The notes: a model not told the origin generated them from the sequence alone. 64,000 nt of DNA from Neokomagataea thailandica NBRC 106555 (GCF_001598495.1 NZ_BCZB01000009.1:1-64000), one strand, 5' to 3'. Positions 8,664 to 18,823 are shown, numbered from the stretch's first letter. Program-made: numbers and translations.

Positions 8664-9803
8664 ATGCGTCTCCGCACGGCACTCCTTGCCATGACATCGA
8701 TGGTGGCGGCACCGTCGCTCGCTATGGCAAGCACGATCACCGGCCCATACGTCGATCTCGGCGGCGGCTACAATCTGGTTCAGACACAGCACGGCTCGTT
8801 CTCACCAACGACGCAAGCTGATGGCTCTACCTACAATGGCAGCACCAATTCCGCTTTCCGTCACAAAGACGGTTTCACAGGCTTCGGCTCAGTAGGTTAT
8901 GGCTTCGGTAACGGCCTGCGCGCCGAAATCGAGGGTGTATATAACTACTCTCAGCTGAACCACCGTAACGTTACGGCAGCTCCTGGCTCAACGTCCGGTT
9001 CTGACCAGTCTTACGGCGGTTTCGTCAATGTTCTGTATGACATTGACCTGTCTCAGTTCGGCCTGAACTCACCAGTAACGCCATATGTTGGTGTCGGTGC
9101 AGGTTACCTGTGGCAGCACCTGAACCCAACAACGACGTCCTACACGAACGGCGCAGTTAACCGCATCGGCGGCACAAACAGCAGCTTCGCGTACCAAGGT
9201 ATCGTTGGCGCAGCTTACGACATCCCAAGCGTACCGGGCCTGGCTCTGACGACGGAATACCGTTTCATTGGTCAGCAGTTCGCAAATGGTTCCTTCAGCT
9301 CAACGTCGTACAACACGACGGGCCGCCACACAGGCAACCTGAACTTCGACCCACGCTTCTCGCACCAGTTCATCCTGGGCCTGCGTTATGCGTTCGATAC
9401 GGCTCCTCCTCCTCCGCCACCAGCACCAGTTGTTGTACCGCCTGCGCCTCAGCCAGCTCGTACATACCTGGTATTCTTCGACTGGGATAAGGCTGACCTG
9501 ACGGGCCGCGCTCGTGAGATCGTTGCTACGGCAGCTCAAGCTTCTACGCACGTTCAAACAACGCGCATCGAAGTTAACGGCTACACCGATAACTCTGCAG
9601 CTCGCCCAGGCGCAGCTGGCCAGAAGTACAACATGGGCCTGTCCCTGCGTCGTGCAAATGCTGTGAAGGCTGAGCTGGTACGTGACGGCGTTCCTGCTGC
9701 AGCTGTCGACATCCACGGCTTCGGTGAGCAGAACCCACTGGTTCCAACGGGTCCAAACACTCGTGAGCCTCAGAACCGTCGCGTAGAAATCATCCTGAAG
9801 TAA
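8664..9803 (+). CDS. OmpA-family outer-membrane porin
   Basis: 379 residues. The signal peptide MRLRTALLAMTSMVAAPSLA ends at AMAS. An eight-stranded OmpA-type beta-barrel with repeated Gly/aromatic strands (YVDLGGGYNLV, GFGSVGYGFGNGLRAEIEG, PYVGVGAGYLWQHL, FILGLRYAFD) covers about 25-245. A Pro-rich hinge (PPPPPPAPVVVPPAPQP) leads to a C-terminal OmpA peptidoglycan-binding domain (VFFDWDKADLT; EVNGYTDNS; NMGLSLRRANAVKAELV; GFGEQNPLV; NRRVEI). It anchors the outer membrane to the cell wall. Codon use is strongly biased (CTG, CGT, GGT), unlike most neighbours, which indicates very high expression. AGAGGA provides a strong ribosome site 8 bases upstream, and a strong terminator follows. Confidence 0.94.
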   Translation: MRLRTALLAMTSMVAAPSLAMASTITGPYVDLGGGYNLVQTQHGSFSPTTQADGSTYNGSTNSAFRHKDGFTGFGSVGYGFGNGLRAEIEGVYNYSQLNHRNVTAAPGSTSGSDQSYGGFVNVLYDIDLSQFGLNSPVTPYVGVGAGYLWQHLNPTTTSYTNGAVNRIGGTNSSFAYQGIVGAAYDIPSVPGLALTTEYRFIGQQFANGSFSSTSYNTTGRHTGNLNFDPRFSHQFILGLRYAFDTAPPPPPPAPVVVPPAPQPARTYLVFFDWDKADLTGRAREIVATAAQASTHVQTTRIEVNGYTDNSAARPGAAGQKYNMGLSLRRANAVKAELVRDGVPAAAVDIHGFGEQNPLVPTGPNTREPQNRRVEIILK

Positions 9804-9863
9804 TTCAGGGCGAAAGCCACGCGTATCGCGCCGGAACCTCGGTTCCGGTGTCGGTTCCACGTT

Positions 9864-9892
9864 AAGGCGTCCTTCGGGGCGCCTTTTCTGTT
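9864..9892 (+). terminator. Rho-independent terminator of the porin gene
   Basis: AAGGCGTCC, TTCG tetraloop, GGGCGCCTT, followed by TTTCTGTTT. A second stem (CCGGAACC TC GGTTCCGG) lies just before it at about 9830-9848. Confidence 0.85.
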
Positions 9893-9989
9893 TCTAAGCA
9901 CCGCACATATAAAACCTTTATGAATACCCTTCGAGGGTTTCCATAAACCTGCTTAAACAGCAGAGATTTTTCCTGCATGGGATTGCCTC

Positions 9990-10475
9990 GTGGCTCGGTT
10001 TTCCATTCGTATTCCGCTCTATTGTCAGCAATTTCTACGTTTCGGCGCTGTCGGGAGCCTTGGCCTTCTCGTTGATTGCGCCAGCGTCACGCTCCTACGC
10101 CCCATGCTCAAGCTCACGCTTGCTACGCTTTGCGCCTATTTTATTGCCGCAAGCGGAAACTGGCTACTCAACCGCCTTTGGACATTCCGAGAAACCTCCG
10201 CACAACAGTCGCTGATCGTACAATGGTTGCGTTTCCTCGCCGCAAACAGCATCGGGTTTTTATTTAATCGTGGCGCGGTATTTAGTCTGTACGCAGTATG
10301 GCCAATAACCCGACACCACCCCGCGATTGCCCTCGCAATCGGCGCGGCCTGCGGCATGATAGCGAACTTTAATCTCTCAAAACGCCTCGTTTTTCATAGC
10401 TCCACACCAAAAACTATCTCCCCCCAAATAGATCAAGACACACACCAACCTGCTCCCCCCTCCAAACTCTCTTAA
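9990..10475 (+). CDS. GtrA-family membrane protein
   Basis: 161 residues with four predicted transmembrane helices. The first, [20 protein letters not shown], is the GtrA signature; later [10 protein letters not shown] and [19 protein letters not shown] (the N-F-x-x-x-[RK]-x-[WLF]-[VT]-F element) fit the family. GtrA proteins are thought to move polyprenyl-linked sugars or otherwise assist cell-surface polysaccharide synthesis. The start is a GTG, with no better ATG in frame. It stands alone between the porin terminator and alaS, without the usual glycosyltransferase partner, so its pathway cannot be read from context. Confidence 0.85.
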   Translation: MARFSIRIPLYCQQFLRFGAVGSLGLLVDCASVTLLRPMLKLTLATLCAYFIAASGNWLLNRLWTFRETSAQQSLIVQWLRFLAANSIGFLFNRGAVFSLYAVWPITRHHPAIALAIGAACGMIANFNLSKRLVFHSSTPKTISPQIDQDTHQPAPPSKLS

Positions 10476-10567
10476 ACACTCCTTTACGGTACGCATTTCC
10501 AAGAGCGTCACAATCGTCTAGGAGAAACAGACATTTTCTTGCCGTTTTTTCGGAATTGCGCGCGCTC

Positions 10568-13204
10568 ATGACCAGTACAAACGATATCCGCTCAGCTTTC
10601 CTTGAGTATTTTGCCTCCCATGGCCACCGCATCGTTCCTTCGGCCCCTCTCGTGCCGCAGAACGATCCAACGCTTCTGTTTACGAATGCGGGCATGGTGC
10701 CATTCAAGAACCTGTTCACAGGTCAGGAAACACGCTCTTACAAACGTGCAACCTCAGCACAAAAAGTCGTGCGCGCAGGCGGCAAGCATAATGACCTCGA
10801 CAATGTCGGGTACACAGCACGTCACCACACTTTCTTTGAAATGATGGGCAATTTCAGCTTTGGTGACTACTTCAAGGCTGATGCCATTGAGTTTGCGTGG
10901 AATCTGCTCACCAAGGGCTTTAACCTGCCCAAAGAAAAACTGCTGGCCACTGTCTACGCTGACGATGAAGAAGCAGCAGGCCTATGGCGTAAAATCGCAG
11001 GCCTGAGCGACGATAAAATCATCCGTATCGGCACAGCGGATAATTTCTGGCGTATGGGTGACACAGGCCCTTGCGGTCCATGTTCCGAAATTTTCTTTGA
11101 CCATGGGGATAGCGTCTTCGGTGGCCCTCCAGGTAGCCCGGACGAAGATGGTGATCGCTTCGTCGAAATCTGGAACCTCGTGTTCATGCAGTTCTTTGAA
11201 GAACCTGCTGGCGTTCGTAATCCACTCCCACGCCCTTCTATCGATACGGGTATGGGCCTGGAACGCTTTGCCGCGATTCTCCAAGGAAAGCGCGACAACT
11301 ACGATACAGATACAATGCGCGCACTCATTGAGGCTTCGGCTGATGCGCTACACCAAGATCCTGATGGCCCCTTCAAGTCCAGCCACCGCGTCGTCGCTGA
11401 TCACCTGCGTTCAACAGCCTTCCTGATTGCTGACGGCGTTCTGCCCTCCAAAGATGGCCGTGGCTATGTTCTGCGCCGTATCATGCGCCGTGCCATGCGC
11501 CACCTACACATGATGGGCGCGAAAGAGCCAGTTTTCTACCGCCTCCTCCCCGCTCTCATTCGTCAAATGGGCGCCGCCTACCCTGAACTTGTTCAGCATC
11601 AAGCTCTCATCGCTGAAACTATGAAAGGCGAAGAGGAGCGCTTCACCGCCCTTCTGGAACGCGGCCTGACGCTTCTCTCCGATGAAGTATCTCGCCTTGG
11701 TGAGAAAGAAGCTCTTCCGGGTAACGTCGCCTTCCGCTTGTACGACACATTCGGCTTCCCACTGGATCTGACTCAAGACGCATTGCGTGAGCAAAATCGT
11801 ACTGTTGACGAGCATGGCTTTGAGGCCGCCATGTCCGAGCAACGCGCACGTGCACGCGCCGCGTGGACAGGCTCAGGCGATGCCGCCGCAGAAACCATTT
11901 GGTTTGACGCACGCGATAAGCACGGCGCGAGCGAATTCCTCGGCTACACATCCGAAAAAGCTGATGCCGAAATCCAAGCCATTTACAAAGGCTCCGATGA
12001 ACTCGCGGAGGCACCTGCGTCCGATGAAACTGTTGCATTCCTCCTCAACCAAACACCGTTTTATGGTGAAAGCGGCGGTCAAGTTGGGGATCACGGCACA
12101 CTCACCGCATCGGGTCTCACCATCGAAATCACCGATACGCAAAAACGTAATGGAGATCTTCTCGTCCATTACGGCCGCGTCGTTGAAGGCACCGCAAAAC
12201 CGGGCATGGCGGTCCATGCAGAACTCGACCATACGCGCCGTACGGCCATTCGTGGCCATCACTCTGCAACACATTTGCTGCATGAAGCCCTACGCCGTCA
12301 GGTCGGCAATCACGTCACACAAAAAGGCAGCTTAAACGCGCCTGAACGACTGCGTTTTGACATCAGCCAGCCACGCCCGCTCACACAAGACGAACTGATT
12401 GCTGTTGAGGCTGAGGTCAACGAGCGCATTCGTGAAAATGCACCCGTTGAAACCCGCCTTATGACGCAAGAACAGGCCGTCGCCGAAGGTGCCATGGCGC
12501 TCTTCGGTGAAAAATACGGTGATGAAGTCCGCGTTGTCTCTATGGGCAAAGGCGATGATGCCCGTCATGCTTATTCTATCGAACTGTGTGGCGGCACACA
12601 TGTTCAGCGCCTTGGTGAAATCGGTACGTTCCGTATCATCTCAGAAACAGGCGTTTCAGCCGGTGTGCGTCGTATTGAAGCAGTATGTGGCCTCGCCGCA
12701 GAGAAGCTCGCTCTCGAAACAGAAACACGCCTGAAAGATATCGCTGACCTTCTCAAAGTACCCGTTAGCGATGCCGCTTCACGCGTTGCCGCGTTGTTGG
12801 AAGAACGTAAAGCTCTGAATAACCAAATCTCAGACTTACAGCGACGCTTAGCCACAGGTGGCGCAGCCGAATCTAACGAAACCATCAATGGCATCACTCT
12901 CAGCGCACGCAATCTTGGCGATGTCAGCCCCAAAGAGCTGAAGAGCTTAGCTGAAGACATCACCAAACAAATCGGCTCTGGCATTGTGGCCCTGATGTCT
13001 GCGGCAGATGGACGCGGCAGCATCGTTATTGCCGTAACCAAGGACCTGTCCGAGCGCTTTAACGCCGTCACATTAGTGCGTGCGGCTTCTGCTCTTATGG
13101 GCGGAAAAGGCGGCGGCGGCCGACCAGATATGGCGCAGGCTGGTGGCCCGAATGCTGATTCGGATGCTGTGTTTGCTATGCTGAGAAAAACCCTCGAAGG
13201 GTAA
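10568..13204 (+). CDS. alaS: Alanyl-tRNA synthetase
   Basis: Class II aminoacyl-tRNA synthetase charging tRNA-Ala, 878 residues, normal length. Catalytic-core motifs: [53 protein letters not shown] and DTGMGLERF. The editing domain carries the zinc-site [13 protein letters not shown] and [15 protein letters not shown]-Ala domain ends with [17 protein letters not shown]. The ATG at 10568 matches the family N-terminus ([18 protein letters not shown]); a TTG four codons earlier is unlikely. It is followed by a hairpin and T-rich tract. Confidence 0.97.
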   Translation: MTSTNDIRSAFLEYFASHGHRIVPSAPLVPQNDPTLLFTNAGMVPFKNLFTGQETRSYKRATSAQKVVRAGGKHNDLDNVGYTARHHTFFEMMGNFSFGDYFKADAIEFAWNLLTKGFNLPKEKLLATVYADDEEAAGLWRKIAGLSDDKIIRIGTADNFWRMGDTGPCGPCSEIFFDHGDSVFGGPPGSPDEDGDRFVEIWNLVFMQFFEEPAGVRNPLPRPSIDTGMGLERFAAILQGKRDNYDTDTMRALIEASADALHQDPDGPFKSSHRVVADHLRSTAFLIADGVLPSKDGRGYVLRRIMRRAMRHLHMMGAKEPVFYRLLPALIRQMGAAYPELVQHQALIAETMKGEEERFTALLERGLTLLSDEVSRLGEKEALPGNVAFRLYDTFGFPLDLTQDALREQNRTVDEHGFEAAMSEQRARARAAWTGSGDAAAETIWFDARDKHGASEFLGYTSEKADAEIQAIYKGSDELAEAPASDETVAFLLNQTPFYGESGGQVGDHGTLTASGLTIEITDTQKRNGDLLVHYGRVVEGTAKPGMAVHAELDHTRRTAIRGHHSATHLLHEALRRQVGNHVTQKGSLNAPERLRFDISQPRPLTQDELIAVEAEVNERIRENAPVETRLMTQEQAVAEGAMALFGEKYGDEVRVVSMGKGDDARHAYSIELCGGTHVQRLGEIGTFRIISETGVSAGVRRIEAVCGLAAEKLALETETRLKDIADLLKVPVSDAASRVAALLEERKALNNQISDLQRRLATGGAAESNETINGITLSARNLGDVSPKELKSLAEDITKQIGSGIVALMSAADGRGSIVIAVTKDLSERFNAVTLVRAASALMGGKGGGGRPDMAQAGGPNADSDAVFAMLRKTLEG

Positions 13205-13239
13205 AGATCATAATACGGGGCATTGCAACAAAGAGTAAG

Positions 13240-13290
13240 TTCCTTCGGAAACCGCTTGTGCCGTTCCGGAGGAATAAATAAATTTTCTTT
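13240..13290 (+). terminator. Putative alaS terminator
   Basis: TTCCTTCGGAA and TTCCGGAGGAA form an 11-bp stem with one wobble and a 13-base loop, then TAAATAAATTTTCTTTT. It lies 36 bases after the alaS stop. Confidence 0.55.
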
Positions 13291-13294
13291 TATA

Positions 13295-13316
13295 GAACCT
13301 GACCCCCTTCAGGTTC
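13295..13316 (+). promoter_or_regulatory. 5' leader stem-loop of the carbonic anhydrase gene
   Basis: GAACCTGA pairs perfectly with TCAGGTTC around a C-rich loop, about 38 bases before the carbonic anhydrase start. No T-run follows, so it is more likely a leader structure or part of the promoter region than a terminator. Confidence 0.4.
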
Positions 13317-13353
13317 GCTCTTTGTCCATCCTCTCATTAGGTGGAGACACACC

Positions 13354-14019
13354 ATGGATTGCGGTCGCGATACACTCTCTAAGCTGCTTGAAGGCGTTAA
13401 AACCTTCCAGAACGATGTTTACCCAGAAAGTGCAGAACTGTTTGAAAGCCTCGCAAACAGCCAAGCACCTTCTACGCTGTTCATCACCTGCGCAGATAGC
13501 CGAATCAGCCCCAGCCTGATCACCCAAACCCAGCCGGGTGAGCTGTTCATCGTCCGTAACGTTGGTAACCTCGTACCAGCCTACGGTGAAATGCTTGGCG
13601 GTGTTTCTTCAGCCATCGAATATGCTGTGGCTGTTCTCAAGGTCAAAAACATCATTATCTGCGGACACTCCAACTGTGGTGCCATGGGTGCGTTGATGAA
13701 CCTGAATGACCCCAAGCTCGATGGCCTTCCCACCGTCCGCAGTTGGATGCGCAATGGTGAAGCCGCGCGCGCAACCCTTGGGGATCTCAAAGCAGAAGAT
13801 GCAGGCCCCGCGCAAGTCCGTGAACTGACGGAAAATAACGTACTATTGCAACTAGCACATCTGCGTACTCACCCTGCTGTGGCACGCGCACTCGCCCAAA
13901 AAGAGATAACCTTACAAGGCTGGTACTACGATATTCCCAAAGGACAAATCGCCGTTTTGGATGAACAAACCCGGACCGCACGCTCCGTAGCGGATGTTCT
14001 TTCTGACCTTGGCGCCTAA
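13354..14019 (+). CDS. Beta-class carbonic anhydrase
   Basis: Reversible hydration of CO2 to bicarbonate, in the cytoplasm; bicarbonate feeds acetyl-CoA carboxylase and similar reactions. 221 residues. Zinc ligands are visible: Cys46 and the Asp48-Arg50 dyad in TCADSRISP, His105 and Cys108 in GHSNCGAMGAL. The loop RNVGNLVPAYGE follows as in beta-type enzymes. GGAG lies 9 bases upstream of the ATG. The last 26 bases overlap the start of the next gene in another frame, and a strong terminator lies just beyond the stop, inside that next gene. Confidence 0.94.
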   Translation: MDCGRDTLSKLLEGVKTFQNDVYPESAELFESLANSQAPSTLFITCADSRISPSLITQTQPGELFIVRNVGNLVPAYGEMLGGVSSAIEYAVAVLKVKNIIICGHSNCGAMGALMNLNDPKLDGLPTVRSWMRNGEAARATLGDLKAEDAGPAQVRELTENNVLLQLAHLRTHPAVARALAQKEITLQGWYYDIPKGQIAVLDEQTRTARSVADVLSDLGA

Positions 14020-14905
14020 GCTCTCCACCCGGTTTTGGACAAAGTGCTGCCTCACGGCAGCACTTTTTTTCTCTGCCCCGACTGCAAACGCACACCGTTT
14101 AAAACTCAGCACATGGAATCTAGACTGGCTTACTCTCAGGCCGAGCGGAGACGCGGCTCTTCCACCAGACGTTCCAAGCCGCACACAGAATGATTTCCTA
14201 CGGCTTCATGCCTATGCTGATCACCTCAATGCAGACATTATTGCTTTCCAAGAAGTCGAAAACGTAGAAGCAGCCTCACGTGTTTTCGACCCGCAAAAAT
14301 ACCAATTCATCTTTAGCCAAGACAACATCATTCAAAAAACAGGGCTCGCCATCCGTAAGTCGCTCTCTGTTTCCGTCAACCCACCTTTGCAAGAGCTCGA
14401 CAATACCCCGCCAACAGCGATTCATCATCTTCGCAGCGGGCTTGATGTCACACTTTCTGCCGGATCTCAAACACTGCGCTTATTGGTCGTACATCTCAAA
14501 ACAGGCTGCTGGGACCAGCCCCTCAGCCAAAAGCAACATTCCTGCCCGACTCTATATCAACAATTCACCATTCTAGAAAACTGGATTGCCGAGCGGCAAG
14601 ATGAAGGCATGCCCTATGCTGTTTTGGGAGACTTCAATCGTAGGTTAACCACCAGCGATCCACTCATGCAGCACATAAATACGATTGCCCCCCTCAGCCT
14701 CACCACAGCCGGTTTCGCTAGCCCCTGCTGGCAGGGTGAATCCTTTATTGATCATATTCTGCTTGGTAACACTGCGCGCCAATGGCTTGTCCCTCAAAGC
14801 CTACGAGTCTTAACCTACCAGCATGACACGAGCCCCACAGGCCTTTCAGACCATTGCCCGGTTTCTATTACTCTAGACGTACCTGACGCGCCTTCTACGC
14901 AATAA
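13994..14905 (+). CDS. Secreted endonuclease/exonuclease/phosphatase-fold protein
   Basis: 303 residues. The signal peptide (KLSTRFWTKCCLTAALFFSA ending at TANA) is followed by an EEP fold: LSTWNLDWL (Asn metal site), IIAFQEVEN (catalytic Glu), LVVHLKTGC, AVLGDFNRR (catalytic Asp-Asn) and LSDHCPVSI (catalytic His). This fold covers DNase I-like nucleases, phosphatases and sphingomyelinases; the substrate here is unknown, but the protein should act in the periplasm or outside. The first 26 bases overlap the carbonic anhydrase gene, and bases coding the signal peptide form a perfect terminator hairpin at 14041-14070. I see no better start downstream, because the fold begins right after the signal peptide. 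Confidence 0.85.
   Translation: MFFLTLAPKLSTRFWTKCCLTAALFFSAPTANAHRLKLSTWNLDWLTLRPSGDAALPPDVPSRTQNDFLRLHAYADHLNADIIAFQEVENVEAASRVFDPQKYQFIFSQDNIIQKTGLAIRKSLSVSVNPPLQELDNTPPTAIHHLRSGLDVTLSAGSQTLRLLVVHLKTGCWDQPLSQKQHSCPTLYQQFTILENWIAERQDEGMPYAVLGDFNRRLTTSDPLMQHINTIAPLSLTTAGFASPCWQGESFIDHILLGNTARQWLVPQSLRVLTYQHDTSPTGLSDHCPVSITLDVPDAPSTQ
14041..14070 (+). terminator. Strong Rho-independent terminator inside the next coding sequence
   Basis: AAAGTGCTGCC, loop TCAC, GGCAGCACTTT (11-bp perfect stem) followed by a T-run. It lies 21 bases after the carbonic anhydrase stop but within the signal-peptide codons of the EEP-fold gene. Confidence 0.85.
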
Positions 14906-14934
14906 AAAAGGGCTGGCAAAGCCAACCCTTTTTA
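14904..14934. terminator. Bidirectional terminator between convergent genes
   Basis: AAAAAGGGCTGGC AAA GCCAACCCTTTTT, with A-run and T-run flanking the stem, between the EEP-fold gene (+) and the small secreted protein gene (-). Confidence 0.85.
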
Positions 14935-14978
14935 TCAAAGACACCGTAAGAAGAACGCTTCAGACGGTTCTTCCAATT

Positions 14979-15239
14979 TTACTTGGAAGCAGCCTTCTTG
15001 TGGCCCTTATGGTGCTTGTGCTTATGGTGATGCTTAGCAGCACCCTTATCGTCAGCAGCAGGTGCCGCTGCGTCAGCTGCTGCAGGCGCAGCGTCTGTTG
15101 CAGCAGGAGCTGCTGGTGCTGCAGGAGCAGCAGCCGGTGCCGGAGCTGTCGTTGCTGGGTCAGCAGCGAATGCAGGAGCAGCAGCCGTCAGGGCCAGAGC
15201 AGAAGCAGCAGCGATCAGAGAAACATTGAACAGACGCAT
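14979..15239 (-). CDS. Small exported Ala/Pro-rich protein with His/Lys tail
   Basis: 86 residues, not recognised. The signal peptide MRLFNVSLIAAASALALTAA ends at AFA-ADP. The mature part is almost wholly Ala and Pro (repeats of APAAP and DAAPAA), and the last 18 residues are basic and His-rich (KHHHKHKHHKGHKK). The tail could bind metal ions, nucleic acid or acidic surface polymers; this is inference only. The start is set at the methionine directly before the signal peptide. Codons are GCA/GCT-rich and repetitive. It sits between two terminators, so it is a single-gene transcript. Confidence 0.7.
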   Translation of the reverse strand: MRLFNVSLIAAASALALTAAAPAFAADPATTAPAPAAAPAAPAAPAATDAAPAAADAAAPAADDKGAAKHHHKHKHHKGHKKAASK

Positions 15240-15449
15240 GGGAACCAAGCTCCATATAGAAATAATCACTGGATCAACAAAAAAGAAATCGAAGAAATCG
15301 ACCCCTTAAATCTCGACCTTGATTGAAGCCTATCACTCCATTTCCAGATAGTCGCGCATTAACTTTTAGAAATTTCAAGTCAATTAGGCAGGTATTCGTG
15401 AATACGCCACAATTATGACACATTCTGTTACCGTTAAAAAACACCATAA

Positions 15450-15486
15450 AAAAACAAAAAAGCCGGCTGAGTAACATCAGCCGGCT
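15450..15486 (-). terminator. typA terminator
   Basis: On the minus strand AGCCGGCTGA, loop TGTTAC, TCAGCCGGCT is followed by a run of Ts. The stem of 10 bp is perfect. Confidence 0.88.
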
Positions 15487-15511
15487 CTTCAAAACGCTTA
15501 GCGAAACGCTC

Positions 15512-17332
15512 TTACGCTTCCTTAGAACGCGATGCGCGCTTACGCTCATGCGGATCAAGGTAACGCTTACGAATACGAACCGCAGACGGTGTCACTTCAA
15601 CCAGTTCATCGTCCTCGATGTATGCAATTGCTTGCTCAAGGCTCATCTTACGTGGCGGCGTCAGAAGCAGCGCTTCATCCTTGCCGGATGCACGCATGTT
15701 GGTCAGCTTCTTTTCGCGAACTGCGTTAATATCAAGGTCGTTCTCACGTGAGTGCTCACCCAAGATCATACCCTGATAAATCTTCTCACCCGCATCAACA
15801 AACAGCGTACCGCGGTCTTGCAAAGAGAACAGTGCGTATTGCGTCGTGGTGCCGTCTTCAGCAGAGATCAAGGAACCGTTACGACGGCCTTCAATCGTGC
15901 CAACATAAGGATGGTAACCATCGAACAGACGGTTCATCAGACCCGTGCCACGCGTATCCGTTAGGAACTCGCCATGATAGCCAATCAGACCACGTGACGG
16001 GATCAGGAACGTCAGACGGACCTTACCACCACCAGACGGACGCATATCCTGCATCACGCCCTTACGCAGGGACATCTTCTCAACGACAACGCCAGAATAT
16101 GGCTCGTCAACGTCAACCAGAACTTCTTCAAACGGCTCTTCACGTTCACCCGTTTCTGGGTTTTCACGGAACAGCACGCGCGGACGGCCAATCGTCAGTT
16201 CGAAGCCTTCACGACGCATCGTTTCAATCAGAACGCCAAGCTGAAGTTCGCCACGGCCAGCAACTTCAAATGCTTCACTTTCTGGGCTGTCCGTCACCTT
16301 AATAGCGACGTTACCTTCGGTTTCCTTGAAGAGACGGTCACGAATCTGGCGAGACGTTACCTTCTTACCTTCACGGCCACCCAACGGACCATCGTTAATA
16401 CGGAACGTCATAGACAGGGTTGGCGGATCAACAGGCGTTGACGGCAGCGGTGCTTCAACCGTTGGGTCAGCAATCGTGTCTGGGATGGTTGCTTCAGACA
16501 GACCAGCCACAGCAACAATGTCACCAGCTTCTGCTTCTTCAACCGGCACGCGGTCCAGACCGCGGAAGGACAGGAGCTTGGTCAAGCGGCCCGTTTCCAC
16601 AATCGTGCCATCACGGCGCAGAACGCGAACAGGCATGTTCACCTTCGCACGGCCCTGCTCGATACGGCCCGTCAGGATACGACCAAGGAAGTTGTCGCTT
16701 TCCAGAATGGTGGACACCATGCCGAACGGCGCATCCTTGTCCAGACCCGGCGTCGGAACATGACGCAGAACGAGGTCAAACAAAGGAGACAGATCTTTGC
16801 GTGGGCCTTCGATTTCTTCATCAGCCCAACCCTGACGGCCAGATGCATACAGCATCGGGAAGTCGAGTTGCTTTTCATCCGCGCCAAGAGCTGCGAACAG
16901 ATCAAAGATCTCTTCGTGCACTTCATCCGGACGAGCATCACCACGGTCAATCTTGTTCACAACAACGATTGGGCGCATGCCGCGTGCCAAGGCTTTACCC
17001 AGAACGAACTTCGTCTGTGGCAATGCACCTTCAGCAGCATCAACGAGGATGATCGCGCCATCCACCATGCTCAAAATACGCTCTACTTCACCACCGAAGT
17101 CGGCGTGGCCCGGCGTATCAATGATGTTGATACGCGTGTCGTTCCAAACAACAGACGTACACTTCGCGAGAATGGTAATACCACGCTCACGTTCCAAGTC
17201 GTTGCTGTCCATCGCACGATCAGCGACATGCTGATTGTCACGGAACGAGCCGGATTGCTTGAGGAGCTGGTCGACCAGCGTGGTCTTGCCATGATCAACG
17301 TGTGCGATAATGGCGATATTACGGAGTTCCAT
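15512..17332 (-). CDS. typA: Ribosome-binding translational GTPase TypA/BipA
   Basis: 606 residues, family length. GTPase motifs: G1 [10 protein letters not shown]3 [15 protein letters not shown]4 [12 protein letters not shown] and switch region [13 protein letters not shown]-like domains follow, then the BipA-specific C-terminal domain ([44 protein letters not shown]). It binds the ribosome and helps 50S assembly and stress responses. It is divergent from queF; the gap of about 180 bases holds both promoters. Confidence 0.97.
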   Translation of the reverse strand: MELRNIAIIAHVDHGKTTLVDQLLKQSGSFRDNQHVADRAMDSNDLERERGITILAKCTSVVWNDTRINIIDTPGHADFGGEVERILSMVDGAIILVDAAEGALPQTKFVLGKALARGMRPIVVVNKIDRGDARPDEVHEEIFDLFAALGADEKQLDFPMLYASGRQGWADEEIEGPRKDLSPLFDLVLRHVPTPGLDKDAPFGMVSTILESDNFLGRILTGRIEQGRAKVNMPVRVLRRDGTIVETGRLTKLLSFRGLDRVPVEEAEAGDIVAVAGLSEATIPDTIADPTVEAPLPSTPVDPPTLSMTFRINDGPLGGREGKKVTSRQIRDRLFKETEGNVAIKVTDSPESEAFEVAGRGELQLGVLIETMRREGFELTIGRPRVLFRENPETGEREEPFEEVLVDVDEPYSGVVVEKMSLRKGVMQDMRPSGGGKVRLTFLIPSRGLIGYHGEFLTDTRGTGLMNRLFDGYHPYVGTIEGRRNGSLISAEDGTTTQYALFSLQDRGTLFVDAGEKIYQGMILGEHSRENDLDINAVREKKLTNMRASGKDEALLLTPPRKMSLEQAIAYIEDDELVEVTPSAVRIRKRYLDPHERKRASRSKEA

Positions 17333-17512
17333 ACGGTCTTCCAGAAAGAGGCTTGCAAAGATCTAATTTCGCGATCTTCTGCACCGAATCCCAATAATTT
17401 GCAAATGCTGTCGTCGTCTTTTCATATCTGACAACGCTTGAGCCAAACCAAAAGCTGCTTCACATACGCAGAAAATCAGCTTTTATGCAGTTTACACTCG
17501 AAGGAAAAATCT

Positions 17513-17992
17513 ATGTCTCACCCCGGCCCATCTGCCCCCGGCACCGATGCTCTTAGTCAGCTCGGGCAACATGTTGTTCCTGCGTCTTCTCCTGAAGAAG
17601 CCGTGCTCGAGCGTGTTCCCGCACCGCATAAAGGACGCCAATACGTCATTCGGTTTACCGCACCTGAGTTTACGTCCCTTTGCCCCGTCACGGGCCAGCC
17701 AGATTTCGCGCATATTGTCATTGACTATATCCCGCGTAACTGGATCGTCGAAAGCAAATCTCTCAAGCTTTATCTCACCAGCTTCCGCAATCATGGTGCC
17801 TTCCATGAAGATTGCTCCGTCAGCATTGCCGAGCGCCTTGTAGAACTGCTTGATCCCGAATGGCTCAGAATCGGCGCATATTGGTACCCACGCGGCGGCA
17901 TCCCCATTGATGTTTTCTGGCAAACAGGCACGGCCCCTGAAGGCGTATGGATACCCGCACAAGATGTCCCCGGCTATCGTGGCCGTGGCTAA
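17513..17992 (+). CDS. queF: NADPH-dependent 7-cyano-7-deazaguanine reductase
   Basis: Reduces preQ0 to preQ1 in queuosine biosynthesis. 159 residues, the short single-domain (YkvM) type. The catalytic cysteine is Cys57 in [13 protein letters not shown] with Asp64; the QueF signature ESKSLKLYL starts at Glu80 and binds the base; FHED follows near 98-101. The ATG at 17513 has AAGGA 7 bases upstream, so it is chosen over an in-frame ATG 25 codons earlier. The next gene starts 10 bases after the stop, so the two are probably cotranscribed. Confidence 0.94.
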   Translation: MSHPGPSAPGTDALSQLGQHVVPASSPEEAVLERVPAPHKGRQYVIRFTAPEFTSLCPVTGQPDFAHIVIDYIPRNWIVESKSLKLYLTSFRNHGAFHEDCSVSIAERLVELLDPEWLRIGAYWYPRGGIPIDVFWQTGTAPEGVWIPAQDVPGYRGRG

Positions 17993-18001
17993 ATTTTTCC
18001 T

Positions 18002-18823
18002 ATGACAGAAAGTACAGCAATAGCGCGTTCAACCCATGGCCCCGTTACAACGGAGCGGCTCGTGGAGGACCTACGAGCCTTAGGGGTAAGGCCCGGTATG
18101 ACGATAATGGTTCATACTGGGCTGAGCCGTATCGGCTGGGTCTGTGGCGGAGCGCACAGCGTCATTAGCGCCCTGATCACCGCCATTGGCCCAGAGGGCA
18201 CATTGATGATGCCTGCGCAATCCCCCAGCTTGAGTGACCCTCAACATTGGGAGAATCCTCCCGTCCCTCAAAGCTGGTGGCCCACTATTCGAGCATCTCA
18301 ACCGCCTTATGACCCTGCACTGACACCTACATATCAGTGTGGCATCGTTGCTGAAACTTTCCGGCATTGGCCCGAGACACAGCGTAGCACACACCCCCTT
18401 TTATCGCTCTGCGCACGTGGGGCCAACGCACAAGAACTGCTGAAAGATCAACCCTTAGATGATCCACTCGGCAACCAATCACCCCTCGCGGCTTTGGAGA
18501 ACAAAGGGGGGTTCATTCTCATGATCGGGTCCGGCTGGGAAACATGCACAGCGTTACATTTGGCTGAACGCCGCGCCGAACCGAACGGCCCAACCATTCA
18601 AGAGGGTGCGCCAATGCTCATCAATGGACAACGCCAATGGGTGCCCATAACACTTCCCCTGATGGACAGCGCGCGTTTCGTCACCATTGGGGCACAGCTA
18701 GACGGAACACCGTTCATGACACATGGTCATATTGGCCATGCTTTTAGCCGTTTCTTCCCACTGCGTCCTGCAAGCCACATCACCGAAACGGCCTTACGGG
18801 TCACCTCTAGACCCCCGACTTAA
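18002..18823 (+). CDS. AAC(3)-family aminoglycoside-type N-acetyltransferase
   Basis: 273 residues matching the antibiotic N-acetyltransferase (AAC(3)/YokD) family: LRALGVRPGMTIMVHTGLSRIGWV at the N-terminus, GPEGTLMMPAQS, the active-site segment THPLLSLCARG with the conserved His, and GGFILMIGSGWETCTALHLAE. Members transfer acetyl from acetyl-CoA to the 3-amino group of aminoglycosides, but chromosomal relatives often have unknown natural substrates. It follows queF by 10 bases on the same strand. Nothing suggests recent acquisition: no IS is nearby and its composition matches its neighbours. Real resistance cannot be inferred. Confidence 0.82.
   Translation: MTESTAIARSTHGPVTTERLVEDLRALGVRPGMTIMVHTGLSRIGWVCGGAHSVISALITAIGPEGTLMMPAQSPSLSDPQHWENPPVPQSWWPTIRASQPPYDPALTPTYQCGIVAETFRHWPETQRSTHPLLSLCARGANAQELLKDQPLDDPLGNQSPLAALENKGGFILMIGSGWETCTALHLAERRAEPNGPTIQEGAPMLINGQRQWVPITLPLMDSARFVTIGAQLDGTPFMTHGHIGHAFSRFFPLRPASHITETALRVTSRPPT

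Noticed and set aside
17333-17512. preQ1 riboswitch upstream of queF
   Set aside because: No preQ1-I-like stem with its A-rich tail and no ribosome-site pseudoknot could be found by eye; the gap looks like ordinary divergent promoters.
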